This document shows positions 34,397 to 42,066 of a DNA stretch of 64,000 bases, piece after piece (position 1 is the stretch's first letter; each line of letters opens with the position of its first letter). The translations under genes were made by a program, and so were the position numbers. This DNA is from Pseudomonadota bacterium (GTDB lineage: Bacteria > Pseudomonadota > Alphaproteobacteria > Rhodobacterales > Rhodobacteraceae), in NCBI GenBank assembly GCA_021779835.1, contig JAJXZX010000004.1, positions 1-64,000 on the forward strand, given 5' to 3'. The notes beneath the pieces are model-generated. The model did no database searches, was not told the DNA's origin, and was given only the letters and a program-made list of their open reading frames with translations.

Positions 34397-34700
34397 CACA
34401 GCAATAAATGAACCCGCCCAAACAACCCGGCATATTCCTACGGGCGCCCATACACCTGTTTTACGGCACCTTCCAAAGGGGACTTGGGGAGAACATCCTG
34501 TAAGCATGGGGCTTGCCCCCACGGCTGCCTTGCGTTGCCTGAGGAGGCATTCCGCAGCGGGCGGTTGCGCCACGGGCTGGGCCGACCACGTGGACACAGT
34601 GCCCACACGGTTGAATTTCCTGAGATCGCGCCGCCGCATGGCCGCAAAGCGCCTCAGTGGAAAGCCCCCCGGTTTGACCGGGAGGCTTTAGGTGCAGGGG
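34397..34700. other. 304-bp gap without a convincing gene
   Basis: Between the convergent narR and lctP. Short frames exist on both strands but none resembles a known protein. It contains a terminator hairpin at its right end. The segment 34440-34660 is GC-rich and could be the end of a lost mobile element, but I cannot prove this. Confidence 0.4.
34661..34689. terminator. hairpin between narR and lctP
   Basis: AAAGCCCCCCGG and CCGGGAGGCTTT pair over 12 positions with one mismatch, loop TTTGA, flanked by A and T runs so that it can end transcription from either side. It lies 11 bases past the lctP stop on the minus strand. Confidence 0.7.
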
Positions 34701-36326
34701 TCAGTTCAGGATAGTAACGGCCGGAATAACCCATGGGATCAGGAATTGCTCGACAATGACGATGACCACAAGCAGCAGCGTCAGGACAATCGAGTGACCA
34801 AAGGTGCGGGCGAAGACCTTGCCCTCCTGCCCCACCATGCCTGTGACGGAGACGCCGGTCGCGATGTTCTGCGGCGAGACCATCTTGCCCATGACGCCAC
34901 CAGACGAGTTGGCGGCGGCAAATAGCACCGGGTTGAGGTGGAGTTGCTGCGCTGCGACCACCTGAAGATTTCCGAACAAGGCGTTGCCGGAAGTGTCAGA
35001 GCCCGAAAGCATGACGGCGACCCAGCCCAGAAACGGCGACAGCACAACGAAGAAGCTACCCGTTGCCGCAACACCCGCGCCGAGTGTGTAGGCCAAGCCG
35101 GAATAGTTCATCAGATAGGCAAGGCCGATGATGAGCATTACCGTAACGACCGCGACCCAAGCCTGCTTGATGGTCGTGCCGACGCAGCCGAAGAACGCAG
35201 CGGGCGAAAGCCGGAAGAGCAGCGCGCAGACCACCGCCGACAGAAGGATTGCCGTGCCGGTGCCCAGCGGTTGAAAGGTCCAAACCGCAGCGTAGGGCTT
35301 GCCGTGGTAAAGGGTGATCGAGATCGCATTGTTGAGGCCAGGCCACGCGATGGCTTGCTGGCCGATCAGGGCGACATTGTAGGTCGTCCAGGTGATGACG
35401 ATGGCGGACACAACAACCCACGGAATCCAGCCCTGCCAGGGCGCCACATGCGCCTCGGTCATTTCTGCCTTTTCCATCGCCGCCGCCGAGGTCGCAAATG
35501 CGGCGTCCGGCGCGGGATGCCACACTCGAAGGAACAGAAGCGTGATGACAAGCGAGCCCATCGAGGAGAACACGTCGGTAAGCGCGTAGCCAATGTAGTT
35601 GGAGGTGACAAATTGCGCGATGGCGAAACTTCCGCCAGCCACCAGCAGCAACGGCCACAGTGCCTTGAGCGAACGCCATCCACCATAAACCGCCATGACG
35701 TAGAACGGCAGGATAAGCGCCACCAACGGCAGCTGCCGGCCGATCATCTGACCCAGCGCATGGGCAGGCAAACCGGTGACCGCGCCCAGCACGGTGACGG
35801 GAACGCCTAACGCGCCGAAGGCGACCGGGGCTGTATTGAAGATGAGCACGAAGACAAGCGCTTCAAGTGGTGGGAATCCGACCAGGATCAGCAGCGAGCT
35901 GGTGATAGCGATCGGCGTGCCGAAGCCCGCGATGCCTTCAAGCAGCGCGCCGAAGCAAAAGCCGATAACCACCAGCACAACCCGGCGGTCATTCGGCAGA
36001 TGCTCGATCACCCAGGCCCGGAAGGCCTCAAAGCGCCCGGATTTGACCGCGATGTTGTAAAGCAACAGCGCATTGATCACGATCCACATCACCGGCAAAA
36101 GCGCAAAAGCGGCACCGTCGGCGACTGCGCTTAACGCCAGACCAATCGGCATTTGCCAAGCGGTGACGGCGATGACCAGCGCCACGAGCAGCCCCGCCAA
36201 AGACGCCTGCCACGCCGCGCGGCGCAAAACGCCGAGCAGAACCAGCACGGTCACCACCGGCAGGACCGCCACCAAAAACGAAAGCCCGAGGCTCCCCCCT
36301 ATGGGTGTCAATAATTGCGCGAACAT
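34701..36326 (-). CDS. lctP: L-lactate permease
   Basis: 541 residues, about 12-14 membrane helices, the size of LctP/LldP lactate-proton symporters. Conserved parts: FCFGALLEGIAGFGTPIAI, GFPPLEALVFVLIFNTAPVA and the C-terminal SGSDTSGNALFGNLQ. GAGGGGG lies seven bases before the ATG. It follows lutC by 45 bases on the same strand, so uptake and oxidation of L-lactate are in one operon. Confidence 0.93.
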   Translation of the reverse strand: MFAQLLTPIGGSLGLSFLVAVLPVVTVLVLLGVLRRAAWQASLAGLLVALVIAVTAWQMPIGLALSAVADGAAFALLPVMWIVINALLLYNIAVKSGRFEAFRAWVIEHLPNDRRVVLVVIGFCFGALLEGIAGFGTPIAITSSLLILVGFPPLEALVFVLIFNTAPVAFGALGVPVTVLGAVTGLPAHALGQMIGRQLPLVALILPFYVMAVYGGWRSLKALWPLLLVAGGSFAIAQFVTSNYIGYALTDVFSSMGSLVITLLFLRVWHPAPDAAFATSAAAMEKAEMTEAHVAPWQGWIPWVVVSAIVITWTTYNVALIGQQAIAWPGLNNAISITLYHGKPYAAVWTFQPLGTGTAILLSAVVCALLFRLSPAAFFGCVGTTIKQAWVAVVTVMLIIGLAYLMNYSGLAYTLGAGVAATGSFFVVLSPFLGWVAVMLSGSDTSGNALFGNLQVVAAQQLHLNPVLFAAANSSGGVMGKMVSPQNIATGVSVTGMVGQEGKVFARTFGHSIVLTLLLVVIVIVEQFLIPWVIPAVTILN

Positions 36327-36371
36327 TCCGTATCCCCCTCTTTTTGAAACGTTAAAGTATGTTGGACGTTT

Positions 36372-37034
36372 TTAGGTAGCGTTGGTGCTGCCGATCAGCA
36401 CGATATGCAGCCAGCCGGGCCCGTGTGCGCCCCGCACCAGCGTGCCCTCAATGTCGGTGGTGCCGCTGGCACCGGTGACAAGATTGACGTTGCGCGGCTG
36501 CGGCAAAGTGGCCAGTGCGGTGGCATAATCCTCCAGCCAGGGCCAAAGCGTCTCGGCCCGCACGGCGACAACGTGGTGCAGCGGCAGAAACGCGAACAAG
36601 GTCGGCGAGGCCGCGCTGGAATGAAAGACGAGCGAGCCAGTCTCGGCGATGCCGCCCAGGGCCAGACCCACCGCTGCACCCTCGTCGGTGGCGATATGGT
36701 GATGCGTCTCAACGCCGGACCAGTCCAACGCCAGCAACTCCGGATGGGGCTGCACGGCAACCGCGGCGGCGAGTCCCTGCGCGGCCAGATAGCGGCGCAC
36801 GGCGTCAGGGAAATCCTGCAACGTGGCGACGCGCTCGGTCGTCGCACCGATGCCGGGGTCTTGCAGCCGGGTCAGAAAGGCGGCGTCCACCGGGCCTGAA
36901 ACGCGTTCCGGCCTTGTGGCGGCGGCACGCGCGCTCAACGCAGCGGCCTGAGCCCCGATCGGCCCCTTGCCTGACGAGGTGGCGGGCGAGGCCGCGCGGA
37001 TGGCTTGCAAAATCTTGGCCCGGGCGCTGCTCAC
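36372..37034 (-). CDS. lutC: L-lactate utilisation protein C (LUD domain)
   Basis: 220 residues with a LUD domain: SWSGVETHHH-like substrate region (given as DWSGVETHHHIATD), GGIAETGSLVFHS and HHVVAVRAETLW. It is the YkgG/LutC subunit of the LutABC L-lactate oxidising complex. It overlaps lutB by four bases. Confidence 0.9.
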   Translation of the reverse strand: MSSARAKILQAIRAASPATSSGKGPIGAQAAALSARAAATRPERVSGPVDAAFLTRLQDPGIGATTERVATLQDFPDAVRRYLAAQGLAAAVAVQPHPELLALDWSGVETHHHIATDEGAAVGLALGGIAETGSLVFHSSAASPTLFAFLPLHHVVAVRAETLWPWLEDYATALATLPQPRNVNLVTGASGTTDIEGTLVRGAHGPGWLHIVLIGSTNAT

Positions 37035-38428
37035 TTCTTCATCCTCCGCTTATATTGGGCGAGGAACGTGCCTCCGGTGGGGCTTGGCATGTCGCGATGC
37101 GCGGTCCAGCCGCCAGCCAGCGGCAGCCGGGAGATCCAACCGTTGCGGGAAAAAAGCGGCATCAGACGCAGGCCGATAGCGCTGGCGGCCGCATACAGCG
37201 CAGGCCGCAAAATCAAGAACCGCCACAGCGCCACAGCCCAGCGCACCGTCGCGGGCTCAAAGCCCTGCTGCCACGCTTTCTCGCGCCAGCCGCGTAGCAG
37301 CGTCGGCAGCGGGATCGCCACCGGGCACACCTCCTGGCACTGACCGTTGAGCGTACAGGCTCGCGGGAGGTCCTGCGCCGCCTCCAACCCGGAAAGGCTA
37401 GGGGTAAGGACCGCGCCCATCGGGCCGGGATAGGTGGCGCCATAGGCGTGGCCGCCGATCTGCCGATACACCACGCAATGGTTCAGGCAGGCGCCGCAGC
37501 GGATGCAGCGCAACATGTCGGCCAGCCCCTCAGCCAGCATACGCGTGCGCCCGGCATCGACCAGCACGATGTGAAACTCCTCGGGGCCGTCAAGATCCCC
37601 GGCTTGCTTTGGGCCGCAATGAAAGGTGGTGTATTGCGTCAGTTCGGCGCCGGTGGCAGAGCGCACCAGCAGGCGCAGCATCGCCATGGCGTGCGCCGTG
37701 CTGGGAACCAGTTTTTCAATCCCGGCAGTGACGATATGCACGCGCGGCGGCGTCGTGGTCAGTTCGGCGTTGCCCTCGTTGGTAACGGTGCACACGGCGC
37801 CAGTGTCGGCGACAAGGAAGTTGGCGCCCGAAATGCCGACATCCGCCGCCATGAATTTCTCGCGCAGCTGCCGCCGGGCGCTGCCCACCATAGCCTCGAC
37901 ACTCGCCAGCGCGCCGGGGTCGCGGTGGTGGGTGCGGAACAGTTCCGCCACCTGCTCGCGGGTTTTGTGCAGCGCGGGCCAGACGATATGCGACGGCGGG
38001 TCGCCCGCGAGTTGGATGATGTGTTCAGCCAGATCGGTTTCCACCCGCTCGATCCCGGCCTCCTCAAGCGCGTGCGGAAGACCAATCTCCTCGCCCAACA
38101 TGGATTTGGCGCGGGTCACGGATTTTGCGTTAGCCTTGCGGCAGATATCGACGACGATAGCGCAAGCCTGCGCGCCGGTTTCCGCCCAATGCACCTTGGC
38201 CCCGGAAGCGATGGCGTTCTTTTCGAACGTAACCAGGTAGTGTTCGAGATTTTCAATCACATGGTCTTTGATGTCGCGCCCGAGGTCGCGTGCAATGTTG
38301 AATTCCGGCCACGCAGCCATGGCGGCGGCACGCTTGCTGCGCGCGGTGCCCGTGGTGCGATCGATGGCGAGTTTCAGCGTCGGACTGGCCAAAGCCGCAT
38401 CGACGCGCGCGGAGAAAGCGGCGGTCAT
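37031..38428 (-). CDS. lutB: L-lactate utilisation iron-sulfur protein B
   Basis: 465 residues, YkgF/LutB family. N-terminal LUD-like domain with GANFLVADTGAVCTVTNEGN, then two [4Fe-4S] motifs: CIRCGACLNHCVVYR and CTLNGQCQEVCPVAIPL, each followed by the usual Pro. It transfers electrons in the LutABC lactate oxidation complex. It overlaps lutA and lutC by four bases each, showing tight translational coupling. Confidence 0.94.
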   Translation of the reverse strand: MTAAFSARVDAALASPTLKLAIDRTTGTARSKRAAAMAAWPEFNIARDLGRDIKDHVIENLEHYLVTFEKNAIASGAKVHWAETGAQACAIVVDICRKANAKSVTRAKSMLGEEIGLPHALEEAGIERVETDLAEHIIQLAGDPPSHIVWPALHKTREQVAELFRTHHRDPGALASVEAMVGSARRQLREKFMAADVGISGANFLVADTGAVCTVTNEGNAELTTTPPRVHIVTAGIEKLVPSTAHAMAMLRLLVRSATGAELTQYTTFHCGPKQAGDLDGPEEFHIVLVDAGRTRMLAEGLADMLRCIRCGACLNHCVVYRQIGGHAYGATYPGPMGAVLTPSLSGLEAAQDLPRACTLNGQCQEVCPVAIPLPTLLRGWREKAWQQGFEPATVRWAVALWRFLILRPALYAAASAIGLRLMPLFSRNGWISRLPLAGGWTAHRDMPSPTGGTFLAQYKRRMKK

Positions 38429-39210
38429 GCGTCACCGCCGATGGCGGGCTCATCGCCCATTCCGGCCAAAACCTCGGCGGCATGGTAGACCTGAACTTTC
38501 GCGCCACGACGGTGCAGCTTACCCGCCATGTTCAGCAGACAGCCAAGGTCGCCGCCCAGCAGCAGATCCGCGCCGGTGGCCTCAACGGCTGCCGCCTTCT
38601 CATCGACGATGGCATTGGAAATCGCCGGATATTTCACGCAGAAAGTGCCGCCAAAGCCGCAGCAGGTTTCCTCGCCTGCCAGGGGTCGCATAGTCAGGTT
38701 CTCAACCCCGGCGAGCAGCTTGCGCGGTTGCTTTTTCACACCAAGCTCGCGCAGGCCGCTGCAACTGTCATGATAGGTTGCGGTTTTTTCCAGATGGACG
38801 CCCTCCGGCGCCCAGCCCCGTATGTCGGTGAGATAGCTCAGCAACTCGTGGGTCCGCGCGGCAAGATTTTGCGCGCGCTTGAGCCATGCAGGGTCGTGGG
38901 CGAACAGCTCAGGATAGTGCACTTTGATGGTGGCGGCGCAGGAACCCGAGGGGACCACCACATGGTCGAATGGCTCCAGCATCTTGATATTGCGCCGCGC
39001 GATCTGGCGCGTGCCCTCCTGGTCGCCAGAATTCAGTGCCGGTTGGCCGCAGCACGTCTGGCCCATCGGGACGTCAACCCGGCATCCCGCCTGCTCCAGC
39101 AATTGGACCGCCGCAAAACCGATCGATGGGCGCATCGCGTTCACAAGGCAGGTCGCGAATAACGCGACATGAGGTGACGCTTTTGTCTCCAGCTTTGCTC
39201 GCTCGTTCAT
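38425..39210 (-). CDS. lutA: L-lactate utilisation protein A (CCG-domain)
   Basis: 261 residues with two cysteine-rich CCG domains: GQTCCGQPALNSGD and EETCCGFGGTFC, plus paired upstream cysteines (ATCLVNAMRP and HDSCSGLRELG). This is YkgE/LutA, related to the heterodisulfide-reductase CCG subunits. I chose the ATG at 39210 because AAGGG lies eight bases before it; the frame runs on to 39309 through the operator region. First gene of lutABC-lctP. Confidence 0.93.
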   Translation of the reverse strand: MNERAKLETKASPHVALFATCLVNAMRPSIGFAAVQLLEQAGCRVDVPMGQTCCGQPALNSGDQEGTRQIARRNIKMLEPFDHVVVPSGSCAATIKVHYPELFAHDPAWLKRAQNLAARTHELLSYLTDIRGWAPEGVHLEKTATYHDSCSGLRELGVKKQPRKLLAGVENLTMRPLAGEETCCGFGGTFCVKYPAISNAIVDEKAAAVEATGADLLLGGDLGCLLNMAGKLHRRGAKVQVYHAAEVLAGMGDEPAIGGDA

Positions 39211-39286
39211 GTTTTTCCCTTGCAGCATTTTTCTGGGGCATATGAATTCACAGGGGGACTTTTGGTTTAATATTCGACCACCATAC

Positions 39287-39320
39287 TTTTGGCAATATTT
39301 TTTTACCAAACAATATTTGG
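39287..39320. promoter_or_regulatory. paired TTTGG/CCAAA operator between lutA and the GntR gene
   Basis: CCAAACAATATTTGG (39306-39320) is a near-perfect palindrome, and another TTTTGG (39287-39292) is spaced to pair with the same CCAAA. These sites lie in the AT-rich divergent region and suit a dimeric FadR/LldR-type repressor such as the adjacent one. Confidence 0.55.
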
Positions 39321-39384
39321 CAAAATGGGGTGGCGTGTTTAGATTGGATGTACGTTAAAGCCACAAGCCATTCAGGTAGGTGTC

Positions 39385-40170
39385 ATGCCCTCACATATCC
39401 GGTCGATTCCCCTAGCCAACGCGATCGCAGATCGTATCCAGACCATGATCCTGGAGGGCGTGTTGCGGCCGGGAGAAAAGCTACTGCCAGAGCGCGATCT
39501 GGCGGAAACGCTCGGTGTGTCGCGCCCGTCCCTGCGCCAGGCGCTGACGCTGCTGGAAGAAAAGGGACTGCTCGTCACCAACAAATCCGGCACCGTGGTG
39601 TCTCGCTTTCTCAGTCCGCTGGTCGATCCGCTGGCCGAACTGCTCACCGACGATGAGCGCGCCGCTGCGGATTACTTCGAATTCCGCCGCTCGATCGAAG
39701 CACACGCCTCGGGCTTGGCCGCGATACGCGCGACAGAGCCGGACCGGGCGGCAATCCGCGATTGCCTGGCCCGCATGGCGGCGGCACATGGCCTTGACGA
39801 CCCCGCGCTGGAGGCGAGTTGCGACGTCGAATTGCATGGCCTGATCTATGAAGCTGCGCATAATGTGCTGCTGCTGCATGTCATGCGGGTGCTCGGCGAC
39901 TTGATGCGCAAGGGCGTGTTTTACAACCGAGAGCAGCTTTACCGGCGCCCCGGCGTGCGCGACGCGCTGCTTGAACAGCACACCGCCATAGGCGAGGCCG
40001 TGATCAGCGGCGATGTGAAGGCGGCGGAGAAATTTGCCTCCAACCATATCAATTTCACCTATTCCACGATCGAGGATATCCGCCGCGACGAGATGCGGAT
40101 GGCAACGTCGCTGCGCCGGATAGACCGCAAAGACTTAGTGGCGGATCCCCCGGCGATCAGTAAGCGATAG
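39385..40170 (+). CDS. lldR: GntR/FadR-family regulator of lactate genes
   Basis: 261 residues. Winged-helix domain with LPERDLAETLGVSRPSLRQA and LLEEKGLL (about residues 33-65), then an all-helical FCD effector domain with FRRSIEAHASGLAA, ELHGLIYEAAHN and QHTAIGEAVISGD, whose Asp/His residues would bind metal and a carboxylate ligand. Divergent from lutABC-lctP, with palindromes between, it most likely represses them until L-lactate appears. It could also be named PdhR-like; the ligand is inferred from context. Confidence 0.85.
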   Translation: MPSHIRSIPLANAIADRIQTMILEGVLRPGEKLLPERDLAETLGVSRPSLRQALTLLEEKGLLVTNKSGTVVSRFLSPLVDPLAELLTDDERAAADYFEFRRSIEAHASGLAAIRATEPDRAAIRDCLARMAAAHGLDDPALEASCDVELHGLIYEAAHNVLLLHVMRVLGDLMRKGVFYNREQLYRRPGVRDALLEQHTAIGEAVISGDVKAAEKFASNHINFTYSTIEDIRRDEMRMATSLRRIDRKDLVADPPAISKR

Positions 40171-40292
40171 GTTCGCCGCCCCCGGAACCGCGCGACGATG
40201 TCGCAGCGAAAGTGGCGAAGTCGCATTCGGATGGGCCGCACCTTCCGAAGCGAATTAGGCTTGAGACAGGTATCGCTGTTTGGGGGAGCGGA

Positions 40293-41900
40293 ATGGCACA
40301 AAGACCCAATGTTGTCCTTGTTCTGGTCGATGATATGGGCTTCGCCGACCTCGGCGTGACGGGGTCAGAAATCCGCACTCCCAACATCGACGCTCTGGCA
40401 CGGAACGGCGTGCTGATGACCGCGATGTACAACTGCGCCCGGTGTTGCCCGACACGGGCCTCGCTGCTGACCGGGCTTTATCCGCACAATGCCGGCGTGG
40501 GTCACATGGGGGCCGATCTGGGAACGCCCGCCTATCGTGGCTTTCTGCGCAACGACAGTGCCACCATCGCCGAACACCTGCGCGCCGCCGGCTACCGCAC
40601 GTTGATGAGCGGCAAGTGGCACGTCGCGGGCGACTTCATGGCGCGTGAGGTCGATAGCTGGCGCGTGGGCGACGTGGACCACCCGACGCCGCGCCAACGT
40701 GGGTTTGACCGTTTCTATGGCATCGTCGATGGCGTCACCCATTTCTTCTCGCCGCATTTCATGCTGGAGGATGACAGCCGGGTCGAGGTCTTTCCAGACG
40801 ATTTCTACTTCACAGACGCCATCACCGACAAAGCAATCACCATGGTCGAGGATGCGACGCGGGACGAGGTGCCGTTCTTCCTATACCTTGCCCATGCAGC
40901 ACCGCATTGGCCGCTGCACGCCCCGTCAGAGGATATTGCCCGCTATGACGGGACCTATGACAAGGGTTGGGACGCCACCCGAACGGCTCGACACGAGACG
41001 ATGAATGCGCGCGGGTTGTTCCAGACCATCTGGGACATCTCGCCCCGCGACGGGGATGTCCACGCCTGGGGTGAGGAAAAGAACCGGGACTGGGAGGCCA
41101 GCAAGATGGCCACCTATGCCGCGATGGTCGATCGCATGGACCAATCAATTGGCCGCTTCATCGCCGCACTCAAGCGGCTGGAGCAGTTCGATAACACGCT
41201 GATCCTGTTCCTGTCCGACAACGGCGGTTGCGCCGAGTTCATGGCCGAGGATGGCTGGGCGAAGTTCTTTCCCGACCACACGCAGGACGGCCGCAAGATC
41301 GTGATGGGCAACCGCCCCGACGTGCGCCCCGGCGACGCGCTGACCTACCAAAGCTATGACAAGCCTTGGGCGAATGTGTCAAACGTGCCGTTCCGTCTGT
41401 TCAAGCACTATGTCCACGAGGGCGGCATTTCCACCCCGCTGATCGCGCATTGGCCCAGGGGCATCGCCGGGGGGCAAGTCGCCCATCAGGCGGCACATGT
41501 CGTCGATATCCTGCCCACAATCCTTGAGGCCGCGGGCGCGCCCTATCTTTCTGAACTGGGCGGCGAGGCAATCCAGCCCTGTCAAGGTGAATCGCTGCTG
41601 ACGCTGTTCAACGGCCAGCCATGGATGCGCGAACAGCCGATCTTCTGGGAACACGAGGGCAATTCGGCGATCCGCATGGGGCAGTTCAAACTGGTGCGCC
41701 AGCATGGCCGCGCGTGGGAATTGTTCGACATGGAGCGCGACCGCACGGAACTGCACGACCTTGCGGGCAAGGTCGGCAAGCTGGAGTCTGATTTGCTACG
41801 ACGCTATGAAGATTGGGCGCAAAAGACCGGCGTGCTCGATTGGAACATCGCTTTGCCGAAGCTCCTCGCCGCCTGGGATATGGAGAACGCAGAGGGGTGA
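40293..41900 (+). CDS. arylsulfatase-type sulfatase
   Basis: 535 residues, sulfatase/alkaline phosphatase fold. Metal residues in PNVVLVLVDDMGFADLG and the later FLSDNGG; the active-site motif CCPTRASLLTG (Cys 51) fits C-x-[PS/T]-x-R, where the first Cys is converted to formylglycine. HVAGDF and SGKWH give the conserved Lys/His. There is no signal peptide, so the enzyme is probably cytoplasmic. GGGGAG precedes the ATG; the frame extends 27 codons upstream. No maturation enzyme or sulfonate/sulfate transporter adjoins it. Confidence 0.9.
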   Translation: MAQRPNVVLVLVDDMGFADLGVTGSEIRTPNIDALARNGVLMTAMYNCARCCPTRASLLTGLYPHNAGVGHMGADLGTPAYRGFLRNDSATIAEHLRAAGYRTLMSGKWHVAGDFMAREVDSWRVGDVDHPTPRQRGFDRFYGIVDGVTHFFSPHFMLEDDSRVEVFPDDFYFTDAITDKAITMVEDATRDEVPFFLYLAHAAPHWPLHAPSEDIARYDGTYDKGWDATRTARHETMNARGLFQTIWDISPRDGDVHAWGEEKNRDWEASKMATYAAMVDRMDQSIGRFIAALKRLEQFDNTLILFLSDNGGCAEFMAEDGWAKFFPDHTQDGRKIVMGNRPDVRPGDALTYQSYDKPWANVSNVPFRLFKHYVHEGGISTPLIAHWPRGIAGGQVAHQAAHVVDILPTILEAAGAPYLSELGGEAIQPCQGESLLTLFNGQPWMREQPIFWEHEGNSAIRMGQFKLVRQHGRAWELFDMERDRTELHDLAGKVGKLESDLLRRYEDWAQKTGVLDWNIALPKLLAAWDMENAEG

Positions 41901-42066
41901 AGGCACCGGCGCTGGTTGCTCGCTCGTCCGCACCGAACCTACCAAAGGATGGTTGACGCCAACGGTGCTGCGGCCCCTCCAGATCGCAAGAAGCACAAAG
42001 CAGATGCGCGCGACGGCGAAGTCGCGCGGCGCACGGATGGCCGAAGTGCAAACCGGAATTGGCTGC

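Noticed and set aside
34440-34700. IS200/IS605 right end or omega-RNA-like element
   Set aside because: The hairpin near the end is suggestive, but no TnpA/TnpB similarity could be read in any frame, so I left it as an unexplained gap.
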